Assembly (NCBI GenBank): GCA_965116665.1 | Contig: OZ220709.1 | Coordinates: 3,596,001 to 3,660,000 of the forward strand | Length of the DNA stretch: 64,000 nucleotides | Origin: Aldehydirespirator sp965116665 | GTDB lineage: Bacteria; Actinomycetota; Acidimicrobiia; Acidimicrobiales; Aldehydirespiratoraceae | Direction of reading: 5' to 3' | Part shown: piece by piece, positions 15,929 to 24,991 of the stretch | How the letters are laid out: every line of letters begins with the position of its first letter | Numbering within the stretch: position 1 is the stretch's first letter | Notes under the pieces: model-generated | Databases searched by the model: none | Seen by the model: only the letters and a program-made list of their open reading frames with translations | What the model was told of the DNA's origin: nothing | Position numbers and translations under genes: made by a program

Positions 15929-17008
15929 ATGCCGCTCGAACGCGACGAGCCCGTGAATGTCCCGCTCCACCCCTTCCCCGAGGGCTGGTACTTCGTGGCC
16001 AGCCGGAAGGTTCTCGACAAGGCCAAGCTGATCCGGAAGACCTGGATGGGCACCGAGATCGTCGTGTGGTCCGACGGCACCGGCGGCGTCTGCGTCAACG
16101 AGGCGTACTGTCCCCACCTGGGCGCCGATCTGGGACCGGCCGCAGGGGGGCTCGTGCGCGGCGGCCGGCTCGTCTGTGGATTCCATGGATTCGAGTACGA
16201 CACCGCGGGCCAGTGCGTCGCCACTCCCTTCGCGCCCCCGCCCAGAGCCGCCCGGCTGCGGGTCTTCGAAACCCGCGAGATCGCCGGTCTGGTCTTCGCC
16301 TGGTGGGGGATCGAGGGGCAGGCACCGCAGTGGCACCTGCACGCTGAGCCGGATCAGGCCGGCTGGAGCGACTTGATCGTCTGGACCACCCGCTTCAGCG
16401 GCCATCCCCAGGAGACCACCGAGAACTCTGTGGACCTGGCCCACTTGCGGTACGTGCACGGCTACGACAGCGTGAGCCGCGTCGAGCCGTTGACGGTGAA
16501 CGGAACCCTCCTGGTGAGCCGATTCGACTTCGTCACCACCCGCAGGATCGCCAAGATCCTGACCTTGAAGCTCGACGTGGCCGCCAACACCCTCATCTAC
16601 GGGCTGGGCTACTCGTTCGTGGAGGTGCAGGAGCGCGCCATCGGCATCCCGATGCGCCTCTGGATCCTGGCAACCCCTGTCGACGGCACGGTGATCGACC
16701 TGTCGGTGGTCTCGCAGGTGGGTGAGGTGCGCGAACCCAAACGGCGGATCCTCGGCCTCGGCTTTCTCCCGGTGAGGCGGCGCGCTCCGATCATCAACAG
16801 GTTCATGGCGAGATTCCAGCAGCACGATGTGCTGCAGGACGTGCCGATCTGGAACGCCAAGAGGCACCGATCGCGTCCCCGCCTGGCCCGCTCCGACGGC
16901 GAGATCATGGCCTTCCGCTCCTACTGCGCCCAGTTCTATCCCGACCTGCCGGCCGGGGACGGCGACACCGGAACCGTCGTCGACCTGCGGGCCGCAGGCG
17001 ACGGATAG
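15929..17008 (+). CDS. Rieske non-heme iron oxygenase
   Basis: A 359-residue Rieske oxygenase alpha subunit. The N-terminal 2Fe-2S domain has CPHLG (C-x-H) and CGFHGFEYD (C-x-x-H). The catalytic domain has the mononuclear iron motif ENSVDLAHLRYVHG (D..H....H). The overall layout resembles KshA-type and sterol-active oxygenases (steroid 9-alpha-hydroxylase, the cholesterol 7-desaturase Neverland/DAF-36, and bacterial sterol C-4 demethylase SdmA), so a terpenoid or steroid substrate is plausible. It needs separate ferredoxin/reductase partners, not seen nearby. It starts 5 nt after the DUF2017 gene and is followed by the FAD enzyme 21 nt later. Confidence 0.85.
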   Translation: MPLERDEPVNVPLHPFPEGWYFVASRKVLDKAKLIRKTWMGTEIVVWSDGTGGVCVNEAYCPHLGADLGPAAGGLVRGGRLVCGFHGFEYDTAGQCVATPFAPPPRAARLRVFETREIAGLVFAWWGIEGQAPQWHLHAEPDQAGWSDLIVWTTRFSGHPQETTENSVDLAHLRYVHGYDSVSRVEPLTVNGTLLVSRFDFVTTRRIAKILTLKLDVAANTLIYGLGYSFVEVQERAIGIPMRLWILATPVDGTVIDLSVVSQVGEVREPKRRILGLGFLPVRRRAPIINRFMARFQQHDVLQDVPIWNAKRHRSRPRLARSDGEIMAFRSYCAQFYPDLPAGDGDTGTVVDLRAAGDG

Positions 17009-17029
17009 CCGGACGGCGAGCGGCAGGCG

Positions 17030-18418
17030 ATGGCTACCGGCGAGACACCGGAGGCCCCGCGGCGAATAGCGATCGTCGGTGGCGGGGTCTCGGGGCTGGG
17101 GGCGGCATGGGCGCTGAACCATCACCCGGACCGTTTCGACTTCCTGCTGTTCGAGGCGAACGAACGGATCGGCGGCAACGCGATCACAGCCGACATGCCC
17201 CAGGACGACGGCCGGTCGATTCCCTTCGACATCTCGGTCACCGCCTGCATCCCGTCGGTGTACGACCACATCGTGCTGTTGATGGAGAGGTTCGGCGTCG
17301 AGCTGATCGACACCAGGTTCAGCTACAGCGTCAAGTACGGCGGCCAGATCTACGCCCACGACTTCGACTCGGAGATCAGGGACCAGCTCCAGGACGAGAT
17401 CGCGAGATTCCAACGCCTCCTGCGGCGCCTGCACACCTTCGGCTGGCTGACCCGCTCCCAGTCCAGGCTGCTGAACGCGATCAACCCCTTCAACTACATC
17501 AGCATGGGGACGGTCCTGAACCTGGGCGGCTTCTCCGGCGACTTCAGGTACAAGATCCTCAAGCCCATGTTCGTCAACTTCCTCATGGCGACGAACGTGT
17601 TCGACATGCCCGCCTCCCTGTTCGCGCGCTATCTCGAGTTCTTCGACATCGAGTCGGCCACCCCGATGCAGACATGGGATCAGGGCACACGCCACCTCTA
17701 TGAGCACCTCACGGCCGGCTTCACCGACAGGATCCACCTGAACCGGCCGGTCCGGAAGGTGTACCGGTCGGAGTCGGGTGTCGTGGTCGAGGACTCCGAC
17801 GGGGTGCGGGAGACGTTCGACGACGTGATCTTCGGCTGCAACGCCAACCAGACCCTGATGATCCTCGACCAGCCCACGAGCCTGGAGCGCTACCTGCTGT
17901 CGTCGATCCGGTACGAGAGCGAGCTCCACAACCACACTCTCGTCCACCATGACTCGTCCGTGCTGCCGGACAACGAGGCGAGGCCGTTGACGACGCGGAG
18001 CAACCACATCGAGCAGTACGGGTCAAGACCGGACAACTACGAGATCACCTACATCATGCACAACCAGCAGCCGTGGGCCGGCCGCTCCGACAAGCCCTGC
18101 CTGGTCACCTACAACCCGATCAGTCCCATCGACGAGGAGAAGATCGTCAAGCGGTGGTGGTTCCAGCACGTCGTGCACGACGTGCGCCATGTCGCGCTGC
18201 TCATGCCCCTGTTCCGCCTCATCCAGGGCAGGCGCCGGACCTGGCACTGTGGCGCCCACACGCTGATCAACAGCCAGGAGACCTGTCTGATCACCGGGCT
18301 CGCCGCGGCCAGGCAGATGGGCGCCGGCTACCACTTCGACGATGGTGCCGCCAAACGTTCATTCAACTACTACGGGAGCATCATGTACGGAGGGCGGTTC
18401 AGGAAGGTGCAGGACTGA
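17030..18418 (+). CDS. FAD-dependent amine-oxidase-like oxidoreductase (COG2907-like)
   Basis: A 462-residue flavoprotein. The FAD-binding motif IVGGGVSGLGAAWAL lies at about 15-29 and is followed by FEANERIGGNA, the pattern of the phytoene desaturase/protoporphyrinogen oxidase/amine oxidase fold. It resembles COG2907 proteins, which often sit beside lipid-modifying enzymes. The start has GGCAGGCG just upstream and is 21 nt after the Rieske gene. A saturase or desaturase acting on a lipid is an inference. Confidence 0.75.
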   Translation: MATGETPEAPRRIAIVGGGVSGLGAAWALNHHPDRFDFLLFEANERIGGNAITADMPQDDGRSIPFDISVTACIPSVYDHIVLLMERFGVELIDTRFSYSVKYGGQIYAHDFDSEIRDQLQDEIARFQRLLRRLHTFGWLTRSQSRLLNAINPFNYISMGTVLNLGGFSGDFRYKILKPMFVNFLMATNVFDMPASLFARYLEFFDIESATPMQTWDQGTRHLYEHLTAGFTDRIHLNRPVRKVYRSESGVVVEDSDGVRETFDDVIFGCNANQTLMILDQPTSLERYLLSSIRYESELHNHTLVHHDSSVLPDNEARPLTTRSNHIEQYGSRPDNYEITYIMHNQQPWAGRSDKPCLVTYNPISPIDEEKIVKRWWFQHVVHDVRHVALLMPLFRLIQGRRRTWHCGAHTLINSQETCLITGLAAARQMGAGYHFDDGAAKRSFNYYGSIMYGGRFRKVQD

Positions 18419-18434
18419 GGCAGGGGCCCGCCGG

Positions 18435-18440
18435 TACAGT
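18435..18440 (+). promoter_or_regulatory. -10 box (TACAGT) of the MMPL transporter gene
   Basis: TACAGT ends 8 nt before the ATG, suggesting a second, leaderless start of transcription within this gene row. Confidence 0.35.
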
Positions 18441-18448
18441 GGCCCGTC

Positions 18449-20926
18449 ATGAGCCGTGTGCTCGACAGGTTCAGCCGGCTGGTCACGGCCCGGCCGTGGA
18501 TCACGCTTCTCGTCCTCCTGTTGATCACCGTCGGGCTGGCCGCGGGGGCGACCCGGCGCGCGCCGCCCGTGGAGGGAGCCTCGGTCGCGTTCCTTCCCCC
18601 CGGCAGCGCCATCGCCACCGCGGTGGACGAACTCGACGAGTTCTTCGGGGAGTCCAGCGACATCAACCTGGTGACGCTGGTCTTCCGCGGCGACGCGCTC
18701 ACACCCGGTGGGCTCGCCCAGATGGATGCCCTCCTCGACGAGATCCTCGCCATCCCGGGCGCGGCGGCGCTACTGGCGCCGACCGATCCGCTCATCGCGC
18801 CCTCCCTGCTGATCGAGGCCGCCAGCGGGCTTGACGCCGCCTCGGTCACGCAGGCGGACATCGACGCCGTCTCAACCATCCCCGAGATCGGCGGAGCACT
18901 GGCCGCGCTGGGGGGGATCGACTCGGACGGCACCCCGGTCACCATTGCCAGCATCCGCCTGCTCAACACCGATGACACCAGGGTTCACGACGTTGAACGG
19001 CGCATGAGCGAGCTGGCGGCCGACTCGGAGGGCCCGTTGCGGGTGAGCAGCCTGTCACCGGTGGTGCTCGAGGACGAGTACACCGAGGCCATAGAGACGG
19101 GGATGGCGCCGCTGGTCGGGCTGGCGCTGCTGCTGATAGCCGGGCTGATCGTGCTCTTCATGCGCACCGTCTCGGACCTGCTGATCACGCTCACCGGCCT
19201 GGTCTTCTCGCTGGTCTGGATCGTCGGGGCGGAGGGGTGGCTCGGGCCGGACGGGCTCGGCTGGATCGGTCCTCCGAGCTCGCTCACGACGATGGTGCCG
19301 ATCATCGTGATCAGCCTCACGGTGGACTACGCGATCCAGGCCATTTCGCACTACCGCGAGCAGCGAGCCGCCGGAGAGGCGGTAGTCCAGGCAGTCCAAA
19401 CCGGGCTCCGCAACGTCGCCGTCCCGCTGGTGCTCGCCGCGGTCACCACGATCGCGAGCTTCCTGGCCACCCTGTTCTCACCGATCGATGTGGTGGGCGA
19501 CTTCGGCATCGTGGCCGGGCTGGGCGTGGGATTGAGCCTGATCGTCATGCTCACGCTGGTCCCGGCAGGCCGCACGATCATCGACCGGCGGCGCGAGTCG
19601 CGCGGCAGGCTGGCACCGCCCCGCTCGGTCTCGAGTGCTCTGCCCGGCATCGAGCGGGCCGCGGAGATGATCGGGGCGGGGGTGGCCCGCCGGCCGGCGC
19701 CCTACCTCATCGCCGTGCTGGCCGTGACGATCGGGCTCGGGTACGCGACCACCGGACTCCACTCGGAGTTCAGCATCCGCGACATCCTGCCCCGGGGCGG
19801 GACCGTGCTCAACGACATGGACACTCTCGACACGGCTGTCGGCGGCTCGACGGAGCTGGCCAGCATTTTCGTGAGGGCCGAGGCGACGGAGACTCGCACC
19901 CTTCTCAACCTCCAGGAGCTCACCGACGCGTTCGCGGACGAACAGCGCAGGCCCCGGGCGGCGGCAGGACCCATCGAGGTGTCGTACGTGTCGCTCGTGG
20001 ACGATTGGACCCACGACAGCGGCGACCCGGCGGACAAGTACGACCCCGACCTCGCAGCCCTCTTCGCCGAGGCCTCCGCCGGGGTGGAGCTCGATGCCGC
20101 ACTCATGGAGGAGTTCCTGAGCGAGCTCGGTGCGAGGGAGCCGGCCCTGAGGCACCTGCTGGCCAACGACCCCGACGGCGTCGACGCGATCCTGCTCCAG
20201 TTCCCGACCTACACCGACGACCCTGCAGCGGCCGAGGTGGTCCAGGAGGAGATAGCGGCGCTGTGGTCCGGCGATGACGGAGCCATCACGGCGACATCCA
20301 CGAGCATCCTGTCGGTCACCGTCACCGATCAGATCACGTCCCGGCAGACAGAGGCGATCAGCTCGACGGTGGCCGTCGCCCTCGGGATCCTCGTCCTGTT
20401 CTTCTGGGTGACGCTGCGCCGGCCCACGCTGGGGATCATCGCCGTCGGGCCGATCGTGCTCGTCCTCATCTGGGTCCTGGGCACGATGGCGCTACTGGGC
20501 ATTCCCTACGGGCTGATCACCTCGATCATCACCGCGCTGTCGATCGGGATCGGGGTGGACTACACGATCCACGTGATCCACCGCTACCGGGAGGAGTTCT
20601 CCCGGGTTCGCAACCCGGAGGTAGCGGCCATTCGGACCCTGTCCACGACGGGTTCGGCCCTCCTGGGCTCTGCGCTGACGACGGCGCTGGGGTTCGGGGT
20701 GCTGATGTTCTCCCCGCTTGCGGGGATCCAGCAGTTCGCCATCACGGCGTCCATCACGATCGCTTACTCGCTGCTCGTGTCAATCCTGGTGGTGCCGCCG
20801 GCGATGACTGTGTGGGGCGCCTACGAGAACATGCGCCTGCGCTCGACGGTGCAGCGCATGTGGGACGACCTCGATGTGGCCGTCGAGGAGATCCACCAGC
20901 GCCATATGCAGAGGCCGAGCGACTAG
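18449..20926 (+). CDS. RND/MMPL-family transporter
   Basis: An 825-residue membrane protein with the RND architecture: one N-terminal helix, a large extracytoplasmic loop (about 40-195), five helices, a second helix-loop-helices unit repeating the first. Segments MVPIIVISLTVDYAIQAISH and IGIGVDYTIHVIHRY carry the conserved aspartate-tyrosine of the proton relay in TM4 and TM10. RND transporters of this size (HpnN- or sterol-transporter-like) move lipids such as hopanoids and sterols between membranes. Its position after the Rieske and FAD genes fits export of a modified lipid. Confidence 0.85.
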   Translation: MSRVLDRFSRLVTARPWITLLVLLLITVGLAAGATRRAPPVEGASVAFLPPGSAIATAVDELDEFFGESSDINLVTLVFRGDALTPGGLAQMDALLDEILAIPGAAALLAPTDPLIAPSLLIEAASGLDAASVTQADIDAVSTIPEIGGALAALGGIDSDGTPVTIASIRLLNTDDTRVHDVERRMSELAADSEGPLRVSSLSPVVLEDEYTEAIETGMAPLVGLALLLIAGLIVLFMRTVSDLLITLTGLVFSLVWIVGAEGWLGPDGLGWIGPPSSLTTMVPIIVISLTVDYAIQAISHYREQRAAGEAVVQAVQTGLRNVAVPLVLAAVTTIASFLATLFSPIDVVGDFGIVAGLGVGLSLIVMLTLVPAGRTIIDRRRESRGRLAPPRSVSSALPGIERAAEMIGAGVARRPAPYLIAVLAVTIGLGYATTGLHSEFSIRDILPRGGTVLNDMDTLDTAVGGSTELASIFVRAEATETRTLLNLQELTDAFADEQRRPRAAAGPIEVSYVSLVDDWTHDSGDPADKYDPDLAALFAEASAGVELDAALMEEFLSELGAREPALRHLLANDPDGVDAILLQFPTYTDDPAAAEVVQEEIAALWSGDDGAITATSTSILSVTVTDQITSRQTEAISSTVAVALGILVLFFWVTLRRPTLGIIAVGPIVLVLIWVLGTMALLGIPYGLITSIITALSIGIGVDYTIHVIHRYREEFSRVRNPEVAAIRTLSTTGSALLGSALTTALGFGVLMFSPLAGIQQFAITASITIAYSLLVSILVVPPAMTVWGAYENMRLRSTVQRMWDDLDVAVEEIHQRHMQRPSD

Positions 20927-20936
20927 GCGAGCGATC

Positions 20937-20998
20937 CCGGCTCATACGGGCGAGGCCGTGGCCCGAGCGGCCCGTGAGCGAAGCGAACAAGAGCGGGA
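20937..20998 (-). repeat. Dispersed repeat, copy 3 (inverted)
   Basis: The same element in opposite orientation (GAGCGGCCCGTGAGCGAAGC), including the outer CATACGGGCGAGGCCGTGGC part shared with copies 4 and 5. It lies between the convergent MMPL and P450-fusion genes. Confidence 0.75.
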
Positions 20999-21061
20999 AT
21001 CACGACGCTGCACCGCGGGGCGACCTCGCATAGCCACGCTGCCTCGCAGCAGCAGGGCGCC

Positions 21062-23065
21062 TCAGACTCCTAGCTCGTGCCTCCGCTCGGAGATGTGGAA
21101 CTTCAGCTTCTTGCTGGGAGACATCGACGGGAACGGGCTGATCTTCAGCTTGTAGTTCTTGGGGGCGATCTCGAAGTCGAAGTGGTGCGCCATCAACAGC
21201 AGGTTGGTGGCCAGGTACATCTCGGTCAACCGGGCACCGAGACAGGTGTGCGTGCCCAAGCCGTAGGGGGCGTACCCGGTGCCGACATGCTCCTTGCGGG
21301 GGGCCTCATAGCGGTCGATGTCGAACTTGAAGGGATCGGGAAAGAGGTCGGCCATGTAGTGGGTCGCGGTCTGGATGATGAAGACCCGCCTGCCCTCCGG
21401 CAGCTCGTAGCCCTCGACCTCGCAGGCGTTGGCCACGTTCCGGACCGACAGCGGGACGATCGGGTAGAGGCGCATGCACTCCATGATGAACCGGCGAGTG
21501 ACATCGGTCGCCGGCCCGGTGAGCGTCTCGCGGTCGGGGTCGCCGCCGCCGAACACGGCATCGGCCTCATCACGGATCTTGTCGTAGAACTCCGGCTGCG
21601 ACACCATGGCGTACGCGATGAAGCTGAGCTGGTCGCCGACGTACATGCTGGCGATCAGTGGAGCCGACAGCACGAACCGCAGGTTCGACTCCGGCAGGAA
21701 CTGCTGATCGTTGTTGTGAATGGTCAGCAACTCATCGGCCAGATCCCGCGGGCACCCGACCCGCTGGGCGGGTGTATGGCCATGGAGCACCCGTTCCACC
21801 ACCTCGCCGACCAGCTTCGCCCGGCGCCTCATGCTCGGGGTCTTCAGCATGAACTTGGGCAGGGTCCGGCCGATGTGCGTCTTGAGGGCGCGGTCCTTGA
21901 ACTTGTGCATGTCGTCGACGATGTCCTGCGAGTCGATCCCGACCGACAGCGGCGACATCGAGGCGTTGACCAGCTTCCGGCACATGTCCACCGCAGAACG
22001 CTTGTCTCCGACCCTCCAGGTTGCTATCTCGCTCCGCGCGTAGGAGAGGAACTCGTCCAGCTGTTCCTCCAGCCGGGTGCGCGAGTACGCGGGTTGAATC
22101 GACTTGCGATACCGGAAGTGGTCGGCGCCGTCGAGGGCGGGCAGCAGCCCCACCCCGCCGTACACCTTCTCGAAGTCCTCCAGATAGTCCCTGGCCCTCA
22201 GGTGCATGCGGCCGTGCCGGTGAACCCAGTGGTTCGTCTCCGGGCCCGCGAGGCAGATCATGTCCTGAGCGAAGGGCGGTCGGATCTCGAACACCGGGCC
22301 GAACTCCTCCTGGAGCTCCGCGAAGATCGCGGGCAGGTTGCGCGAACGGACCTGCTTGCTGCGCAGCAGCCTCCGCAGCGGGACCAGGGGAATCGGCTTG
22401 GTCAAAGCGGTCTGCCTGAACAACCGGCCGGTGATGTTCTGCCCGACCGCATCGGCGATGGCCCGCCCGATCAAGTCCATCTTGAGGATGTCCTCGACCC
22501 GCTGCTCGGACTCCTCGTCGAGCTCGAAGATGAACCGCAGCACGTCGCAGGTCTCGATCAGGCAGATGATGACGATGTCTCTCGGATCCGGGATCTCGTT
22601 GTTGAAGATGGCCTTGCTGATGCGGGTCTTGACGAACTCGACGGCCGTTCCCACCTCGGATCCGGTGTGGACTCCCATCCGCCAGGCCGACCCGGCCAGC
22701 GACCAGAAGTCGCCGTCGTGATGCTGCAGGATCTTCAGATCGCACAAACGATCCAGAGTCATGTCGATGATCGACTCCGCCTGGGGAGCGAGACGCTCGA
22801 TCCAGTACTGGGCGTTGCGCTGGCTCCGCTCAGTCGCGATCTTGTAGAGGATGGGGTCGAGGGCGGGATCGCCGGTTGCGGTCCCATCCAGAAGAATCAG
22901 GGACTCCATGTCGGTATCGATTCGAGACATGAGCGACAGCTCGGCGAGGGCGGCACCGACGATGGCACAGTTCAGGTTCCAGCCCGGTACCTGGCGGAAG
23001 TAACCGCTCTCCTCGTTGAGGAGCGTCAGGACGAGTTCGTCGACGAGAGTCAGCGATCTCGTCAT
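21062..23065 (-). CDS. GPP34 domain fused to a cytochrome P450
   Basis: A 667-residue two-domain protein. Residues 1 to about 215 match the GPP34 (GOLPH3) fold: LTLVDELVLTLLNEESG, AALAELSLMSRI, and PDPRDIVIICLIETCDVL; eukaryotic GOLPH3 binds phosphoinositides. From about 225 on it is a P450, with ECMRLYP (ExxR) and heme loop YAPYGLGTHTCLG (C608 the thiolate). The I-helix reads SMYVGDQLSF, so the usual acid and threonine of AGxDT are replaced by Q and L, and the heme-loop Phe is Tyr. The start at 23065 was chosen because longer frames run across two tRNA genes. Membrane targeting by the GPP34 domain and an unusual P450 reaction are inference. Confidence 0.85.
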   Translation of the reverse strand: MTRSLTLVDELVLTLLNEESGYFRQVPGWNLNCAIVGAALAELSLMSRIDTDMESLILLDGTATGDPALDPILYKIATERSQRNAQYWIERLAPQAESIIDMTLDRLCDLKILQHHDGDFWSLAGSAWRMGVHTGSEVGTAVEFVKTRISKAIFNNEIPDPRDIVIICLIETCDVLRFIFELDEESEQRVEDILKMDLIGRAIADAVGQNITGRLFRQTALTKPIPLVPLRRLLRSKQVRSRNLPAIFAELQEEFGPVFEIRPPFAQDMICLAGPETNHWVHRHGRMHLRARDYLEDFEKVYGGVGLLPALDGADHFRYRKSIQPAYSRTRLEEQLDEFLSYARSEIATWRVGDKRSAVDMCRKLVNASMSPLSVGIDSQDIVDDMHKFKDRALKTHIGRTLPKFMLKTPSMRRRAKLVGEVVERVLHGHTPAQRVGCPRDLADELLTIHNNDQQFLPESNLRFVLSAPLIASMYVGDQLSFIAYAMVSQPEFYDKIRDEADAVFGGGDPDRETLTGPATDVTRRFIMECMRLYPIVPLSVRNVANACEVEGYELPEGRRVFIIQTATHYMADLFPDPFKFDIDRYEAPRKEHVGTGYAPYGLGTHTCLGARLTEMYLATNLLLMAHHFDFEIAPKNYKLKISPFPSMSPSKKLKFHISERRHELGV

Positions 23066-23188
23066 CACGCCGGTCCCCGAGGTCACAGGACCTGCTCCGT
23101 GGGCCGCATCCCAGAACGTTAGCCGTTCGAACCGCGGCCAGCACAGGACCGCGCCGTTCCCGATATGCCACTTCCGCTCGGCCGGTCT

Positions 23189-23250
23189 CCCGCTCTTGTT
23201 CGCTTCGCTCACGGGCCGCTCGGGCCACGGCCTCGCCCGTATGAGCCGGG
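23189..23250 (+). repeat. Dispersed repeat, copy 4
   Basis: Full-length version, with CACGGGCCGCTCGGGCCACG and the trailing GCCTCGCCCGTATGAGCC. It fills part of the 249-nt gap between the P450-fusion start and tRNA-Glu, which otherwise holds no gene I can recognise. Confidence 0.75.
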
Positions 23251-23314
23251 CAGGTCCACCTCCGCTCGGCCTCCGGGCGGCCGGTAGGCTGGGCCGGTCG
23301 GCGACGGCCGACGG

Positions 23315-23387
23315 GCCCCCATCGTCCAGCGGCCTAGGACGCCGGCCTTTCACGCCGGTAACACGGGTTCGAATCCCGTTGGGGGTG
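23315..23387 (+). tRNA. tRNA-Glu(TTC)
   Basis: A 73-nt cloverleaf. The anticodon stem CCGGC/GCCGG holds loop CTTTCAC (anticodon TTC), the T-arm has GGTTCGAATC, and the acceptor stem GCCCCCA/TGGGGGT closes with a G discriminator. CCA is not encoded. Confidence 0.95.
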
Positions 23388-23442
23388 CGACCAGCGGCAG
23401 GGCTCGCTAGCGTCTCTAGTTCCGCACGCCCGTCGTGCACCC

Positions 23443-23517
23443 GGTCCTGTAGATCAGTCTGGAGTGATCGCCACCCTGTCAAGGTGGAGGCCGCGGGTTC
23501 AAATCCCGTCAGGACCG
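23443..23517 (+). tRNA. tRNA-Asp(GTC)
   Basis: 75 nt. Acceptor stem GGTCCTG/CAGGACC, anticodon stem CCACC/GGTGG with loop CTGTCAA (GTC), T-arm GGTTCAAATC. Discriminator G, CCA not encoded. Confidence 0.95.
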
Positions 23518-23550
23518 CGTTGGCGCCCCTACTGGAGCGGCGACACCCCC

Positions 23551-23623
23551 GGTCGGGTAGCTCAGTTGGCAGAGCGTCCGCCTGAAAAGCGGAAGGTCCG
23601 CGGATCGACGCCGCGCCCGACCA
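23551..23623 (+). tRNA. tRNA-Phe(GAA)
   Basis: 73 nt. Acceptor GGTCGGG/CCCGACC with A discriminator, anticodon stem TCCGC/GCGGA with loop CTGAAAA (GAA). The T-loop reads ATCGACG instead of the usual TTCGANN, so position 54 is A. Confidence 0.92.
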
Positions 23624-23669
23624 CTACTGTGAGAGCACCGACCCAGCGTCGCGACCCTAGTTGCATGCC

Positions 23670-24977
23670 ATGACCGTCACCACTCCCGGCCCCTCCACCA
23701 AGCCCCCACCGGCGACCAAGGCGGACCCCCACAACCCGATCCACAATGTCTTCTGGCGGCGGCACCGCGACGAGGTGGAGGAGGACCTCACGAGGCTCCG
23801 CTCCGAGCCGCTCACGTTCTTCCCCGGGTTCCAGTTCGTGGACGAACTTGCGGGCATCAAGACGCCGGGAGCCTGGGTCGTGCCCCGGCACGCTCCCATC
23901 CTGGAGGTGTCGCGCAACCCACAGGTCTACTCGTCGGCCCAGGGCGTCACCATCAACGACTTCCCGCCGGAGTTCAACGAGTACTTCAACTCCATCATCG
24001 CCATGGACGACCCCCGCCACGCCCGGCTGCGACGGCTGGTGTCGGCCGGCTTCACCCCCCGGATGCTGGCCCGGCTGGAGGACTCGGTCACCGACCAGGC
24101 CGCGATGATCGTGGACGAGGTCTGCGAGCGGGGCGAGTGCGACTTCGTCACCGACGTGGCGGCCCGGCTGCCACTGCGCATCGTCTGCGACCTGATGGGG
24201 ATCCCGGCATCCCACCACGACTTCGTGTTCGACCAGTCCAACATCATCCTGGGCGCAGCCGACGAGGAGTACGTGCCCGAGTTCGACGACCTGCTTACCG
24301 CCATCCTCACCGCCGGCAAGTCCCTGGCCGACCTGATGGACGATGTGGCCGAGTCCAAGGTCGGCGTGGAGTCCGAGGACCTGACCAGCGTCCTCGTCAA
24401 CGCGGAGGTCGACGGGGAGCGACTGACCCGGGCCGAGCTGGCCAGCTTCTTCATCCTGCTGGTGGTGGCGGGCAACGAGACCACCCGCAACGCCATCAGC
24501 TGGGGCCTGGTGTACCTCACCGACAATGGTGACCAGCGCCGCATCTGGGCCGAGGACTTCGAGGGGGTGGCCCACAGCGCGGTGGAGGAGATCGTGCGCA
24601 TCGCCAGCCCGGTCACCTACATGCGCCGCACCGCCCTGCGCGACACCGTGCTTGAGGGCGTCAAGATCGACGAGGGCGACCAGGTGGTGATGCACTACCT
24701 GTGCGCCAACCGGGACGAGACAGTGTTCGACCACCCGCTCACCTTCGACGTGCTGCGCGACCCCAACTCCCATGTCGGCTACGGCGGGCCCGGCCCGCAC
24801 TACTGCCTCGGCGCCCACCTGGCCCGCCGCGAGATCAAAGTGATGTTCCGGGAGCTGTTCTCCCGCATCGGCGACATCGAGGCCACCGGCGAGCCCGAAC
24901 TGCTGTCCTCAGCCTTCATCCACGGCATCAAGCACCTGCCCGCCTCCTTCACCCCCAGCAAGCCAGCACTGACCTGA
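23670..24977 (+). CDS. Cytochrome P450 (CYP124/125-like clan)
   Basis: A 435-residue soluble bacterial P450. I-helix VVAGNETTRN has the normal acid-threonine pair, EEIVRI carries the ExxR, and the heme loop is GYGGPGPHYCLGAHLARRE. Segments YMRRTALRDTVLEGVKI and the overall length resemble CYP124/125/142 enzymes, which oxidise branched lipid or cholesterol side chains. ATG at 23670 preferred to a TTG three codons upstream. It is downstream of the tRNA-Phe gene and upstream of the tandem repeats. Substrate is inferred only. Confidence 0.88.
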   Translation: MTVTTPGPSTKPPPATKADPHNPIHNVFWRRHRDEVEEDLTRLRSEPLTFFPGFQFVDELAGIKTPGAWVVPRHAPILEVSRNPQVYSSAQGVTINDFPPEFNEYFNSIIAMDDPRHARLRRLVSAGFTPRMLARLEDSVTDQAAMIVDEVCERGECDFVTDVAARLPLRIVCDLMGIPASHHDFVFDQSNIILGAADEEYVPEFDDLLTAILTAGKSLADLMDDVAESKVGVESEDLTSVLVNAEVDGERLTRAELASFFILLVVAGNETTRNAISWGLVYLTDNGDQRRIWAEDFEGVAHSAVEEIVRIASPVTYMRRTALRDTVLEGVKIDEGDQVVMHYLCANRDETVFDHPLTFDVLRDPNSHVGYGGPGPHYCLGAHLARREIKVMFRELFSRIGDIEATGEPELLSSAFIHGIKHLPASFTPSKPALT

Positions 24978-24991
24978 ACGACCGCAGACGC

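Noticed and set aside
15845..18007. Long open frame on the minus strand opposite the Rieske and FAD genes
   Set aside because: It is an antisense shadow typical of GC-rich DNA; the plus-strand genes have clear motifs.
23066..23482. Upstream extension of the P450 fusion reading frame
   Set aside because: The extended frame crosses the tRNA-Glu and tRNA-Asp genes and a dispersed repeat, so it is not a true N-terminus.
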